From NCBI RefSeq assembly GCF_918797525.1, contig NZ_OU963893.1, positions 1,550,001 through 1,614,000 on the forward strand: a stretch of 64,000 nucleotides of DNA, written 5' to 3'. Source of the stretch: an unidentified bacterial endosymbiont (GTDB taxonomy: Bacteria; Pseudomonadota; Gammaproteobacteria; Enterobacterales; Enterobacteriaceae). Position numbers and translations under genes: made by a program. Each line of letters begins with the position of its first letter. Position 1 is the stretch's first letter. Shown here piece by piece: positions 28,235 to 37,947 of the stretch. The notes under the pieces are model-generated. The model was not told the DNA's origin, did not search any database, and saw only the letters and a program-made list of their open reading frames with translations.

Positions 28235-29752
28235 ATGTGCGGTATTGTCGGTATCGCCGGTTTCATGCCGGTAAACCAGTCTATTTATGACGCATTGTCG
28301 GTGCTTCAGCACCGTGGTCAGGATGCTGCGGGTATCATCACCATTGATGCACACAACTGCTTCCGTTTACGTAAGGCGAATGGCCTGGTAAACGATGTGT
28401 TTGAAGCCCGCCATATGCAGCGCCTGCAAGGTAATATGGGGATTGGTCACGTTCGTTATCCTACTGCTGGCAGTTCCAGCGCCTCTGAAGCCCAGCCTTT
28501 CTATGTCAACTCTCCTTATGGCATCACGCTTGCCCACAACGGCAACCTGACTAACGCCCATGAGCTGCGGAAAAAGCTGTTCGAAGAGAAACGTCGCCAC
28601 ATTAACACCACCTCTGATTCTGAAATCCTGCTCAATATCTTCGCCAGTGAGCTGGATAACTTCCGCCATTATCCGCTGGAAGCAGACAACATTTTTGCCG
28701 CCGTTGCCGCCACTAATCGCCTGATCCGCGGGGCGTATGCCTGCGTGGCGATGATTATCGGTCACGGAATGGTGGCTTTTCGCGATCCCAACGGTATCCG
28801 TCCGCTGGTGCTCGGAAAGCGCGATCTCGGCGATGACCGTAGCGAATACATGGTCGCCTCTGAAAGCGTGGCGCTGGATACCCTGGGCTTCGAGTTCTTA
28901 CGCGACGTTGCGCCGGGTGAAGCGGTTTACATCACTGAGAAGGGCCAACTGTTTACCCGCCAGTGTGCAGATAACCCGGTCAGCAACCCGTGCCTGTTCG
29001 AGTATGTTTACTTCGCTCGTCCGGACTCGTTCATCGACAAGATTTCGGTCTACAGCGCACGCGTAAACATGGGCACCAAACTCGGTGAGAAGATTGCCCG
29101 CGAGTGGGACGATCTGGATATCGACGTGGTGATCCCTATTCCGGAAACCTCCTGCGATATCGCGCTGGAAATTGCCCGCATTCTGGATAAGCCATACCGT
29201 CAGGGCTTCGTGAAGAACCGCTACGTTGGTCGTACCTTTATCATGCCGGGCCAGCAGCTGCGCCGTAAGTCCGTGCGGCGTAAACTGAACGCCAACCGCG
29301 CAGAGTTCCGCGATAAAAACGTGCTGCTGGTCGATGATTCCATCGTGCGCGGCACCACCTCCGGGCAGATTATCGAGATGGCGCGTGAAGCGGGTGCGAA
29401 GAAGGTGTATCTGGCTTCAGCAGCCCCGGAGATCCGCTTCCCGAACGTGTATGGTATCGATATGCCCACCGCCACCGAGCTGATTGCTCATGGTCGTGAA
29501 GTGGACGAAATTCGTCAGATCATTGGCGCAGACGGCCTGATTTTCCAGGATCTGAACGATCTGATCGACGCGGTGTGCGCCGAGAACCCGGATATCCAGC
29601 AATTTGAATGCTCCGTATTCAACGGCATTTACGTGACTAAAGACGTTGATCAGCAGTACCTCGACTATCTTGATTCGCTGCGTAACGACGACGCCAAAGC
29701 CGTCCAGTTGCAAAACGATCTGGAAAGCCTGGAGATGCACAACGAAGGCTAA
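28235..29752 (+). CDS. purF: PurF, amidophosphoribosyltransferase
   Basis: PurF makes 5-phosphoribosylamine from PRPP and glutamine, the first committed step of purine synthesis. The 505-residue product has the N-terminal nucleophile Cys2 (MCGIVG) of the Ntn glutaminase domain. It also has the PRPP-binding motif [13 protein letters not shown] in the phosphoribosyltransferase domain. Feedback and PurR regulation are expected. A strong terminator follows. Confidence 0.98.
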   Translation: MCGIVGIAGFMPVNQSIYDALSVLQHRGQDAAGIITIDAHNCFRLRKANGLVNDVFEARHMQRLQGNMGIGHVRYPTAGSSSASEAQPFYVNSPYGITLAHNGNLTNAHELRKKLFEEKRRHINTTSDSEILLNIFASELDNFRHYPLEADNIFAAVAATNRLIRGAYACVAMIIGHGMVAFRDPNGIRPLVLGKRDLGDDRSEYMVASESVALDTLGFEFLRDVAPGEAVYITEKGQLFTRQCADNPVSNPCLFEYVYFARPDSFIDKISVYSARVNMGTKLGEKIAREWDDLDIDVVIPIPETSCDIALEIARILDKPYRQGFVKNRYVGRTFIMPGQQLRRKSVRRKLNANRAEFRDKNVLLVDDSIVRGTTSGQIIEMAREAGAKKVYLASAAPEIRFPNVYGIDMPTATELIAHGREVDEIRQIIGADGLIFQDLNDLIDAVCAENPDIQQFECSVFNGIYVTKDVDQQYLDYLDSLRNDDAKAVQLQNDLESLEMHNEG

Positions 29753-29759
29753 TGAAACT

Positions 29760-29792
29760 GAAGGGCGACGTTGATGTCGCCCTTCGTTTTTT
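29760..29792. terminator. Terminator after purF
   Basis: GAAGGGCGAC (29760-29769) and GTCGCCCTTC (29776-29785) form a perfect 10-bp stem with a 6-base loop, then a run of seven T. It may also serve the convergent GH127 gene. Confidence 0.92.
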
Positions 29793-31756
29793 TAACTGCC
29801 TTCATTCACCCAGATCCGCATTTCTCCTTCACCTCTGTTGGCCCAGCTAAACCATGGAATAAACGTCAACGTCTGGGTTTGAACCGCCGTTTGCGGATAG
29901 TCAAAACTGTATAACGGTGCGTTATTAACGGGCGTTGCCAGCCGTTTTCCCTCTGCCTGGATCACAATTTTATTCTCCAGTACACCGGTACCGACGCTCT
30001 CCCGCAGCACGCAGTCTCGCCCCAGCATGAGATTATGTAACGCCTCGCCGTTATCCACTTCTTCAAGGCAATACACCAGCGGACCGCGCTGAAGAGCCAC
30101 TTTACCGGCCGCGTGGCGTACCTGAGGGTTGGCGTAGACCCGCTTGCAGCGCATCGGCAAAGAGAGCTGGATACGGTCGCCCTTTTGCCACGTCCGGTGC
30201 AGATGCAGATAGCCTTTAATGATTTCGCCCTGCGCGGCTTCACCGTTGACCTTGACGTGCGGATTATCGCACCAGTCGGGCAGGCGCAGCGCCAGAGTAT
30301 GCGCGACCGGGTGCGGGTTATTAAGGGTGATGGCTATGTTGCCATCCCAGGGATAATTCCCCTGAATCGAGAGCTGCAAAGTACCATCGGCGACCCTGAA
30401 CGCCGCCTCGCTGCCGGCGTAAAAATTAATGAGCAACGCGTCGGGAAGGGGCGTGAAAAGATAATGGCCCACCGCCACTAGCGTGCGGGCAATGTTCGGT
30501 GGACAGCAGGCACAGCCGAACCAGGGCTGGCGAACGGGTTTAATGTGGTCGTAGATGTGGTTGTGGGGAAGGCTTTTCGGGTGCGTTTCCAGCGGATTGA
30601 CGTAAAAAAAGTGCTTACCATCGAGCGCCATTCCTCCCAGTACCGTGTTGTAAAATGCCCGCTCCATCACGTCGGCGTACCGTGCGTCAGCCTCGATCTC
30701 CAGCATCCTGCGGGCGAACATCATCAGGCCAATCGAGGCGCAGCTTTCACTATAAGCGGTATCATTAGGCAGGTCGTAATCACTGGTGAAGGCTTCTCCG
30801 ATCCCCTGGGAGCCTATGCCACCCGTGATGTACATCCGGCGTTGAACCATGTTGTTCCAGATACGCAGGCAGGTCTGGCGCTTCTCTTCATCGTGGGTGA
30901 GGCGGGCGATATGCGCCAGCCCGGCCATCAGGTAAACCGAGCGCACCGCATGCCCGACCGCCTGATCCTGTTCATTAAGCGGCTTATGCGCGTGAGTATA
31001 GGCTTTGTCTTTGACCATCCACGCCTCACCCCAGTTGCCCCAGTGCCAGGTACCGCCACGCTTTGCAAACTCGATATCATAGTAGTGTGGACGTTGGCCT
31101 CGCGCTTGCACAAAGAAGCACGCCAGCGCCTGGTAACGAGGCTCCCGGGTAACTTCGTACAAGCGCATTAAGGCCAGTTCAATTTCCGGATGCCCGGGAT
31201 AACCGCGCAACTGACCGTCGCCTGGGCCAAAGGTCGCGTCGATATGGTCGGCAAAGCGACAGGCTATCTCGAGCAGGCGACGTTTGCCCGTGGCGTTATA
31301 GAAGGCGACGGCGGCTTCAAAAAGGTGGCCTGCACAGTAAAGCTCATGGCACTCGGCAAGGTTAGTCCAGCGCAGGCCCGGCTCTTTTACCGTATACCAG
31401 GTGTTGAGATAACCATCCGCCCACTGGGCTTGTGCCAGCAGCTCAATGATCTCGTCGGCGGTTTTTTCAAGTTCAAGATCGGGTTTTTGACGCAAAGACC
31501 ATGCCACGGCCTCCAGCCACTTGGTGACGTCGCTGTCCTGAAAAACCATGCCATAAAACTCGCCTGAGGTTAAGCCCGCCGCGATACGGTAGTTTTCAAT
31601 GGCGTGGCTCGGCTCCGCATGCACAAGGGTATCGTTCAGCGCTTGCCACTGATAAGGAATAACCACATCGCGGATAAGCCGCTGGTACTCGCCTAAAAAG
31701 GGATCGGTGAGGGTAATCAGGTTCAGGTCCGCTTCAATCACATCAGAATGCATCAT
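29792..31756 (-). CDS. GH127 beta-L-arabinofuranosidase
   Basis: GH127 enzymes hydrolyse beta-L-arabinofuranosides such as the Ara-beta1,2-Ara caps on plant hydroxyproline-rich proteins. The 654-residue product fits the family. It has the acid/base Glu321 in GEAFTSDYDLPND and the zinc-thiolate set Glu337, Cys339, Cys417 and Cys418 in YSESCASIG and WFGCACCPPN, with Cys417 the expected nucleophile. These positions fall within one residue of those I recall for Bifidobacterium HypBA1. There is no signal peptide, so it acts in the cytoplasm on imported sugar. I start at the first of two ATGs after GAGGTAAAC; the frame is open 16 codons further. It lies 7 bp downstream of the symporter gene, so the two form an operon. 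Confidence 0.9.
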   Translation of the reverse strand: MMHSDVIEADLNLITLTDPFLGEYQRLIRDVVIPYQWQALNDTLVHAEPSHAIENYRIAAGLTSGEFYGMVFQDSDVTKWLEAVAWSLRQKPDLELEKTADEIIELLAQAQWADGYLNTWYTVKEPGLRWTNLAECHELYCAGHLFEAAVAFYNATGKRRLLEIACRFADHIDATFGPGDGQLRGYPGHPEIELALMRLYEVTREPRYQALACFFVQARGQRPHYYDIEFAKRGGTWHWGNWGEAWMVKDKAYTHAHKPLNEQDQAVGHAVRSVYLMAGLAHIARLTHDEEKRQTCLRIWNNMVQRRMYITGGIGSQGIGEAFTSDYDLPNDTAYSESCASIGLMMFARRMLEIEADARYADVMERAFYNTVLGGMALDGKHFFYVNPLETHPKSLPHNHIYDHIKPVRQPWFGCACCPPNIARTLVAVGHYLFTPLPDALLINFYAGSEAAFRVADGTLQLSIQGNYPWDGNIAITLNNPHPVAHTLALRLPDWCDNPHVKVNGEAAQGEIIKGYLHLHRTWQKGDRIQLSLPMRCKRVYANPQVRHAAGKVALQRGPLVYCLEEVDNGEALHNLMLGRDCVLRESVGTGVLENKIVIQAEGKRLATPVNNAPLYSFDYPQTAVQTQTLTFIPWFSWANRGEGEMRIWVNEGS

Positions 31757-31763
31757 GTTTACC

Positions 31764-33170
31764 TCAGGAAATGTGTGTATGACGATGGTGAAGATCGCTG
31801 GCAATACGTTGCATCATGGTTTTATTCAGGCTGCACTTCAGCAGACACAGGGCCAGTACAAGATGGAAAAATGCCGGAATAAGGCTTTGCAGGAGAGTGA
31901 TCCCTTCAATTGACGACGTGGTCTGGTTTTCCAGCCCGGGGCGATAGGCGACCATTATCAGGATAAGACTGATTATCCCACCGGAAGAGGCCCAGGAGAG
32001 TTTGATGAAAAAGAGGTTGAAGGCGAAATTCATTCCGGAAGAGCGCACGCCGTTCTTCCATTCACCGTAGTCATCGGCAAACGCCATAATGGAGAAATGC
32101 AGAGGGAGGGTGAATCCCAGCACGATATTGTTTACTAAAATAGAGATCAGCCACAGCGTCTGGTGCTGAGGCCCGGTGGGGAGGAAAACCATCGCCACGC
32201 CAAAGGCGACGAGAACCAGGTTGGTAGAGAAATAGAGTTTAACCATATCAATATAGCGGGAGAGCAGGTTGACGACGATGGCCCCGATAATGGCCGCCAC
32301 GGTGACAACGGCAAAAAACAGCGACATATATCCTGCGCTACCCTGCAGGGCCCAGGAGATGAAATACATATACCCGCCGCCGCGGATGCACAAAATATTG
32401 ACCAGCAGGAAGGACATCACCAGCATCATCAGCAACTGATCGTTTTTACGCAGGCCTTGTAAATGCTGGCGCAGGGTAGCGTTGCCCGCAAGCGAGAGCG
32501 GCACACGCTCCTTTACCCACAAGAAGCAGAGTAAGAACATCACGACGCCAAGGGTGCACAGCACCGTCACACCGTACTGATAGCCTTTTGCCAGATTGCC
32601 TTGTCCGAAGAAGGACACCATCCACGGCAGGCCCACGGCCACCAGAAAACCGGCAATACCGCTTAAAACAAAGCGCCATGACTGGCAAGACATCACCTGA
32701 TCGTGGCGGTTGGTCATGGCGTTGATCAATGCACAGTACGGAACGTTGATGGCGGTATAGCCCACGGAGAGCAGCAGGTAAGTGCCAAAAGCCCAGACGA
32801 TTTTCAGGTTTGGGCTCATGTCCGGCACGGTAAAGGTGAGTATCCCTATCACGCCAAGCGGTACGGCAATCCACAATTGCCACGGACGAAAACGCCCCCA
32901 GCGGGTGCGGGTGCGATCGGCAATCACCCCCATCACCGGGTCGGAAATGGCGTCGAAAATCCTGAGGATCAAAAACATCGCGCCGACTATAGCCGGGCTG
33001 AGACCAAAGACGTCGGTATAGAAAAAAAGGAGAAAGCCGCTGATTAAATCAGAGATGCAATGCCCACCCGCATCTCCAAGCCCGTAACCGATTTTTTCGC
33101 GCGTGGAGAGGGTTTCTCCCGCATCGGCCGTACTCTGCACATCACTTTCCGGAAAATCGACAGTAGCCAT
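31764..33170 (-). CDS. GPH-family sugar:cation symporter (MelB/YicJ-like)
   Basis: The 468-residue product is a 12-segment membrane protein of the glycoside-pentoside-hexuronide:cation symporter family. It shows [26 protein letters not shown] at the N-terminus and [25 protein letters not shown], the family signature after segment 2. A later [17 protein letters not shown] segment matches the conserved DYGEWKTGxR motif. Because a GH127 gene follows after 7 bp, an L-arabinofuranosyl disaccharide or related oligosaccharide is a sensible substrate; this is inference. Expression is probably controlled by the divergent LacI protein. Confidence 0.88.
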   Translation of the reverse strand: MATVDFPESDVQSTADAGETLSTREKIGYGLGDAGGHCISDLISGFLLFFYTDVFGLSPAIVGAMFLILRIFDAISDPVMGVIADRTRTRWGRFRPWQLWIAVPLGVIGILTFTVPDMSPNLKIVWAFGTYLLLSVGYTAINVPYCALINAMTNRHDQVMSCQSWRFVLSGIAGFLVAVGLPWMVSFFGQGNLAKGYQYGVTVLCTLGVVMFLLCFLWVKERVPLSLAGNATLRQHLQGLRKNDQLLMMLVMSFLLVNILCIRGGGYMYFISWALQGSAGYMSLFFAVVTVAAIIGAIVVNLLSRYIDMVKLYFSTNLVLVAFGVAMVFLPTGPQHQTLWLISILVNNIVLGFTLPLHFSIMAFADDYGEWKNGVRSSGMNFAFNLFFIKLSWASSGGIISLILIMVAYRPGLENQTTSSIEGITLLQSLIPAFFHLVLALCLLKCSLNKTMMQRIASDLHHRHTHIS

Positions 33171-33351
33171 AACCTATCCCCCTATGCCTGGCAAGTCGCG
33201 AGTGTTTAGCAAGCCATTACGACATTTCTCTGACTTTTTCGTAAAAAAAAGAACGGTTTTGAGCATAGATCTGGCTTGATGTTGTGGTACATAACCTTGA
33301 TGTGCGCTTGTGAAAATGATCTCTATTTTTACTAGAAATAATTAATTTAAA

Positions 33352-33365
33352 GTGATATTTATCAC
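33352..33365. promoter_or_regulatory. CRP-like site in the divergent GPH/LacI promoter region
   Basis: GTGA-N6-TCAC (33352-33355, 33362-33365) within AAAGTGAT…ATCACTTT has the exact CRP half-site spacing and an 8-bp inverted repeat. It suits a catabolite-controlled sugar operon. It could instead be bound by the LacI regulator. The rest of the 296-bp gap is AT-rich and holds no gene. Confidence 0.5.
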
Positions 33366-33466
33366 TTTTTTTGCCCGGGGAGAGCCATTGGCATGGGGTT
33401 TTACCGTGGCAACGGGTAATATATTTTTAGTGAATGGGATGCGGTAGGCAGAAGGTAACGGTCGCG

Positions 33467-34480
33467 ATGGTGAAAAAAACACGTATCAAAGATATTGCCA
33501 CGGCGAGCGGTGTGTCGATTGCGGCCGTCTCGCGAGCGCTGAAAGGGCAGCCGGGCCTGAGCGAAGCGACCCGACAGCGCATCCTCGCCGTTGCCCAGGC
33601 GGAAGGCTATGACTTCAGTCGCTTGCGTAACGGGCGCATAAAGCGGCTACTGTTTTTGCTCCATAAACAGCACAACATCGCCAGCGCATTACCGTTTTAT
33701 TCATCCGTTATGCTGGGCGTTGCCGATGCCTGCCGTGAAAATGAGGTCGCCATGAGCTTTCAGCCGATAGGGCCAGATGATCCTGTTGCTGAACTGGTGA
33801 ATCTGCATCAGCCTGATGCGCTGATTTGCGCGGGCTTTCTGGAGCCGGAAATCCTGGATGCTATCCGTACACTGGCGCTGCCGACGACGCTGGTCGACCT
33901 TTGGGCCGCTGATTTTCCCTGTGTTAACCCGGATAACTTCCACGGCGGATTTGTCGCAACCCGGCACCTTATCCAGCAGGGCAGAAAACGCATCGCCTTT
34001 TTGGGCCAGTCATTACATCACTACAGTATTCGCCAGCGCGTGGAAGGGTATCAGCAGGCGCTGTTTGATGCTGGCTTGACGTTATCGGCGGCGTATCGGG
34101 TAGAAACCCCGCCAGTTAAAGATATTGAACAGGCGCTGGTTGAGGGAATGGACGGTCTGCTTGCGCTGCCCCGGCCGCCAGATGCTATCTTTGCGTATAA
34201 CGACGTGGCCGCGCTGGTCGCGATGCGGGCGTGTGCCCGTAAGGGGCTAAACGTGCCCGATGATATCGCCATTGTGGGTTTCGATGATATTGATGCTGCC
34301 TCCTGGGCGCATCCGCCGCTGACGACGGTGGCTATTGATAAACGTGAGCTTGGGCGCGATGCGTTTCGCCTGCTGAGCAATGAGCAGGGAGAGAGAAATC
34401 TGCTGCAGCCCGTACGGTTGGTTATCCGTGAAAGCTCTGGCAGCGGGAGGGGGCACGCACAGTTGCGTCCGGCACGGTAA
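33467..34480 (+). CDS. LacI-family regulator of the GH127 module
   Basis: The 337-residue product starts at the ATG at 33467. It has an N-terminal LacI helix-turn-helix (TRIKDIATASGVSIAAVSRA), the hinge helix region, and a periplasmic-binding-like effector domain with IAIVGFDDIDAASWAHPPLT near the end. A frame extension of 11 codons upstream lacks similarity. Divergent placement from the symporter and GH127 genes suggests that it represses them and that a sugar releases it. The effector is not known. ubiX follows 38 bp downstream but is probably unrelated. Confidence 0.88.
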   Translation: MVKKTRIKDIATASGVSIAAVSRALKGQPGLSEATRQRILAVAQAEGYDFSRLRNGRIKRLLFLLHKQHNIASALPFYSSVMLGVADACRENEVAMSFQPIGPDDPVAELVNLHQPDALICAGFLEPEILDAIRTLALPTTLVDLWAADFPCVNPDNFHGGFVATRHLIQQGRKRIAFLGQSLHHYSIRQRVEGYQQALFDAGLTLSAAYRVETPPVKDIEQALVEGMDGLLALPRPPDAIFAYNDVAALVAMRACARKGLNVPDDIAIVGFDDIDAASWAHPPLTTVAIDKRELGRDAFRLLSNEQGERNLLQPVRLVIRESSGSGRGHAQLRPAR

Positions 34481-34518
34481 TCCGGCAAAGTTTGCGCCAT
34501 TACGTTAAAGAGGCAATC

Positions 34519-35091
34519 ATGGTGAAACGACTCATTGTAGGGATCAGCGGGGCCAGCGGGGCCATTTATGGCGTGCGCCTGTTGCAGATAGCGCGCGACG
34601 TCGCTGAGGTGGAAACCCATCTGGTGATGAGCCAGGCGGCGCGTCAGACGCTCTCGCTTGAAACGGACTTCTCCCTGCGTGAGGTGCAGTCGCTGGCGGA
34701 TGTAGTGCATGATGCCCGTGATATTGCCGCCAGTATCTCTTCAGGCTCGTTCAAAACCGCAGGCATGGTTATCCTGCCTTGCTCAATCAAAACCCTCTCC
34801 GGCATTGTCAACAGCTATACCGATACGCTGGTGACACGCGCTGCAGACGTCGTGTTAAAGGAGCGTCGTCCGCTGGTGCTGTGCGTACGGGAGACGCCGC
34901 TGCACCTCGGGCACCTGCGTTTAATGACCCAGGCCGCCGAATTAGGCGCGGTGATTATGCCGCCGGTCCCGGCGTTCTACCATCGGCCGTCATCTGTAGA
35001 TGAGGTGGTTAATCAGACGGTTAACCGCGTGCTGGACCAGTTTGATATCGACCTGCCGGAAGATCTCTTTACCCGCTGGCAGGGCGCCTGA
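34519..35091 (+). CDS. ubiX: UbiX, flavin prenyltransferase
   Basis: UbiX joins dimethylallyl phosphate to FMN, giving the prenylated FMN needed by the decarboxylase UbiD in ubiquinone synthesis. The 190-residue product has KRLIVGISGASGAIYGVRLL, ILPCSIKTLSGIV and VLCVRETPLHLGHLRLM, all typical. The start is ATG at 34519, giving one residue more (MVKRL) than E. coli. In E. coli the gene directly follows purF; here the GH127 islet has been inserted between. Confidence 0.96.
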   Translation: MVKRLIVGISGASGAIYGVRLLQIARDVAEVETHLVMSQAARQTLSLETDFSLREVQSLADVVHDARDIAASISSGSFKTAGMVILPCSIKTLSGIVNSYTDTLVTRAADVVLKERRPLVLCVRETPLHLGHLRLMTQAAELGAVIMPPVPAFYHRPSSVDEVVNQTVNRVLDQFDIDLPEDLFTRWQGA

Positions 35092-35112
35092 GCGGGTGCA
35101 TAAAAAGACACG

Positions 35113-35131
35113 TTGCCCTGTTTCAGGGCAA
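35113..35131 (+). terminator. Hairpin after ubiX
   Basis: TTGCCCTG (35113-35120) pairs with CAGGGCAA (35124-35131) with loop TTT. There is no long T-run after it, so terminator function is likely but not certain. Confidence 0.55.
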
Positions 35132-35286
35132 ATCTGCAAGCGCGATCATATCCTCGACATTTAATTCGTTTTTTCCCCATCTCTCTCTGCGGTTCGTTCG
35201 GCAGACCTGCTATCTTTCCTCATAAAGGCAACATCGCAACGTTTTATTAACATATTTAACGTCAAAGTTTTGATCCGACGGCAATG

Positions 35287-35302
35287 TGGCATAAGACCTG
35301 CA
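35287..35302 (+). promoter_or_regulatory. Sigma-54 promoter of argT
   Basis: TGGCATAAGACCTGCA matches the -24/-12 pattern TGGCAC-N5-TTGCA with correct GG-to-GC spacing, 65 bp before the argT start. Salmonella argT is known to be transcribed from an NtrC/sigma-54 promoter under nitrogen limitation. I see no clear NtrC box in the upstream 130 bp. Confidence 0.7.
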
Positions 35303-35366
35303 AGAGAAGCCTGCAACACAACACAACGCAAACCATAATAAAATCACGGTATTTGAGGGTAAATGT

Positions 35367-36149
35367 ATGAAGAAGACGGTTCTGGCTTTGTCTTTGCTCG
35401 TGGGGTTAAGTGCAGCAGCAGGTAGCTATGCGGCACTGCCACAGACGGTTCGTATCGGTACCGACGCCACCTACGCGCCATTCTCTTCCAAAGATGCCAA
35501 AGGCGAGTTCGTTGGCTTTGATATCGATCTGGGAAATGAGATGTGCAAACGCATGGAAGTGAAGTGCACGTGGGTGGGCAGCGATTTCGACGCGCTGATC
35601 CCGTCGCTGAAAGCCAAAAAAATCGACGCTATCCTCTCCTCTCTTTCTATTACCGAGAAGCGTCAGCAGGAGATTGCCTTCTCTGAAAAACTTTATGCCG
35701 CAGACTCGCGTCTGATTGCCGCCAAAGGCTCGCCGATCCAGCCGACGATCGCGTCGCTAAAAGGCAAGCACGTCGGCGTGCTGCAGGGCTCTACTCAGGA
35801 AGCGTTCGCCAATGCCCACTGGCGTGAACAAGGGGTAGATGTGGTGGCTTATCAGAACCAGGATCTGATCTACTCCGATCTCGCGGCAGGCCGTCTGGAT
35901 GCGGCATTCCAGGATGAAGTCGCGGCGAGCGAAGGCTTCCTGAAGCAGCCTGCGGGTAAAGAATTCGCCTTTGCGGGCCCGTCAGTCAAGGACAAGAAAT
36001 ACTTTGGCGATGGCACCGGTATTGGTCTGCGCAAGGATGATACCGAGCTGAAAGCAGCCTTTGATAAAGCCTTTACGGAGCTGCGTAAAGACGGTACCTA
36101 CGACAAACTGGCGAAGAAATACTTCGACTTCAACGTCTACGGCGACTGA
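35367..36149 (+). CDS. argT: ArgT, lysine/arginine/ornithine periplasmic binding protein
   Basis: ArgT captures Lys, Arg and Ornithine in the periplasm and delivers them to HisQMP. The 260-residue product has a signal peptide ([20 protein letters not shown]) ending SYA. The mature part contains [19 protein letters not shown] and [14 protein letters not shown], the ligand-binding pattern. It is a tandem paralogue of hisJ. An upstream sigma-54 promoter links it to nitrogen control; a hairpin separates it from hisJ. Confidence 0.96.
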   Translation: MKKTVLALSLLVGLSAAAGSYAALPQTVRIGTDATYAPFSSKDAKGEFVGFDIDLGNEMCKRMEVKCTWVGSDFDALIPSLKAKKIDAILSSLSITEKRQQEIAFSEKLYAADSRLIAAKGSPIQPTIASLKGKHVGVLQGSTQEAFANAHWREQGVDVVAYQNQDLIYSDLAAGRLDAAFQDEVAASEGFLKQPAGKEFAFAGPSVKDKKYFGDGTGIGLRKDDTELKAAFDKAFTELRKDGTYDKLAKKYFDFNVYGD

Positions 36150-36166
36150 CTGTCGCTGACGGGACT

Positions 36167-36194
36167 GCACCATGATGGCGAGCCGTCATGGTGC
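36167..36194. terminator. Hairpin between argT and hisJ
   Basis: GCACCATGATGG (36167-36178) pairs with CCGTCATGGTGC (36183-36194) with one G·T pair. There is no T-run. It may terminate argT transcripts or stabilise them 3', as REP elements do at this place in Salmonella. Confidence 0.6.
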
Positions 36195-36389
36195 GTTGCG
36201 GGTGCGTGTGAACCATTTTAGTGCGCATTGGCGATTAATTGCGCCATGAGTGCATAGTTAAGCACTCCCGATGCAAAAAATCCCATCGTTTGGGCATTAT
36301 CTTTTGCCTTAAGAAGGGGATTAATGGCACATTAACGCCACCCCGTCGTCGTAAAAATCCCGTAAGAATCCGGTTTGTTGAGGACAGAT

Positions 36390-37172
36390 ATGAAAAAACT
36401 GATTTTGTCACTTTCTCTGGTGCTGGCCGTTTCCAGCGTCAGTGCGGCGTTTGCTGCAATTCCGCAAAAAATTCGTATTGGTACCGACCCTACCTATGCC
36501 CCGTTCGAATCGAAGAATTCTAAAGGGGAACTGGTCGGTTTTGACATCGATATTGCCAACGAGCTGTGCAAGCGCCTTAATGTGCAGTGTACCTACGTTG
36601 AGAACCCGCTGGATGCGCTGATCCCCTCGCTTAAAGCCAAAAAAATTGATGTGATCATGTCTTCTCTCTCCATCACAGAAAAACGCCAGCAGGAGATTGC
36701 TTTTACCGACAAAATGTACGCGGCAGATTCCCGTCTGGTGGTGGCGAATGACGCTGACATTCAGCCAACGGTTGAATCGCTGAAAGGTAAACGCGTGGGC
36801 GTGCTGCAGGGCACAACCCAGGAAACCTACGGTAAAGAACACTGGGCGCCAAACGGGATTGAAATCGTCTCTTATCAGGGCCAGGAAAATATCTACGCTG
36901 ACCTGACGGCTGGCCGTATCGATGCCGCATTCCAGGATGAAGTTGCCGCAAGCGAAGGCTTCCTAAAACAGCCTGTCGGGAAAAATTACACGTTCGGCGG
37001 TCCGTCCATCAAGGACGAAAAACTCTTTGGGGTGGGCACCGGTATGGGTCTGCGTAAAGAAGACAACGAACTGCGCGAAGCGCTGAATAAAGCCTTTGCC
37101 GAGATGCGTGCTGACGGTACGTACGACAAGCTGGCGAAAAAATACTTCAATTTTAATGTTTACGGCGGCTAA
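36390..37172 (+). CDS. hisJ: HisJ, histidine periplasmic binding protein
   Basis: HisJ is the high-affinity histidine receptor of the HisQMP2 ABC importer. The 260-residue product has a signal peptide ending AFA, and the mature protein begins [19 protein letters not shown]. Two Cys of the known disulfide (CKRLNVQC) are present. The ATG at 36390 is the right start; an extension of five codons lacks a signal-like sequence. A hairpin follows before hisQ, probably lowering expression of the membrane genes relative to the receptor. Confidence 0.97.
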   Translation: MKKLILSLSLVLAVSSVSAAFAAIPQKIRIGTDPTYAPFESKNSKGELVGFDIDIANELCKRLNVQCTYVENPLDALIPSLKAKKIDVIMSSLSITEKRQQEIAFTDKMYAADSRLVVANDADIQPTVESLKGKRVGVLQGTTQETYGKEHWAPNGIEIVSYQGQENIYADLTAGRIDAAFQDEVAASEGFLKQPVGKNYTFGGPSIKDEKLFGVGTGMGLRKEDNELREALNKAFAEMRADGTYDKLAKKYFNFNVYGG

Positions 37173-37195
37173 TTCCCCCGTCTGATAACGTGCAG

Positions 37196-37216
37196 CCCCT
37201 CCTCGTGCAGGAGGGG
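37196..37216. repeat. Extragenic palindrome between hisJ and hisQ
   Basis: CCCCTCCT (37196-37203) and AGGAGGGG (37209-37216) are perfect arms with loop CGTGC. In Salmonella a REP unit here sets the ratio of receptor to membrane components; this palindrome may do the same job with a different sequence. Confidence 0.65.
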
Positions 37217-37260
37217 AAAAGACACGGTTCCACCATTCACGATACGACAGGGCACGCGCT

Positions 37261-37947
37261 ATGCTGTATGGATTTTCTGGCGTTATTTTACAAGGCGCGC
37301 TCGTCACCCTTGAGCTGGCATTAAGCTCCGTGGTACTGGCGGTACTGATAGGCCTGGTGGGCGCGGGGGCGAAACTGTCGGCGAATAAACCGCTGGCTAT
37401 GGTGTTTGAAGCCTATACCACGCTGATTCGCGGCGTTCCCGACCTGGTGCTGATGCTGCTGATCTTTTACGGTCTGCAGATTGCGCTAAACGGCGTAACG
37501 GACGCTATTGGCATGACGCAGATTGATATCGACCCGATGGTGGCCGGTATTATTACCCTCGGCTTTATCTACGGCGCGTACTTCACTGAAACCTTTCGCG
37601 GCGCGTATATGGCGGTGCCGAATGGGCACATTGAAGCGGCTACCGCGTTTGGTTTTACCGCCGCGCAGACGTTTCGCCGAATCATGTTTCCGGCCATGAT
37701 GCGTTACGCGCTGCCAGGCATCGGCAACAACTGGCAGGTTATCCTCAAAGCTACCGCCCTGGTCTCGCTGTTGGGTCTGGAAGATGTGGTCAAAGCGACC
37801 CAACTGGCAGGTAAGAGTACCTGGGAGCCGTTCTACTTTGCGGTGGTGTGTGGCGTAATCTATCTGGTCTTTACGACGGTCTCCAATGGTGTGCTACTGC
37901 TGCTCGAACGTCGCTACTCCGTGGGTGTGAAGAGGGCTGACCTGTGA
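37261..37947 (+). CDS. hisQ: HisQ, histidine/lysine/arginine ABC transporter permease
   Basis: HisQ forms the permease heterodimer with HisM. The 228-residue product has five membrane segments. The EAA loop that docks the ATPase is at about 120-140 (NGHIEAATAFGFTAAQTFRRIMFP). Its stop overlaps the GTG start of hisM by four bases. Length and order are as in E. coli. Confidence 0.97.
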   Translation: MLYGFSGVILQGALVTLELALSSVVLAVLIGLVGAGAKLSANKPLAMVFEAYTTLIRGVPDLVLMLLIFYGLQIALNGVTDAIGMTQIDIDPMVAGIITLGFIYGAYFTETFRGAYMAVPNGHIEAATAFGFTAAQTFRRIMFPAMMRYALPGIGNNWQVILKATALVSLLGLEDVVKATQLAGKSTWEPFYFAVVCGVIYLVFTTVSNGVLLLLERRYSVGVKRADL

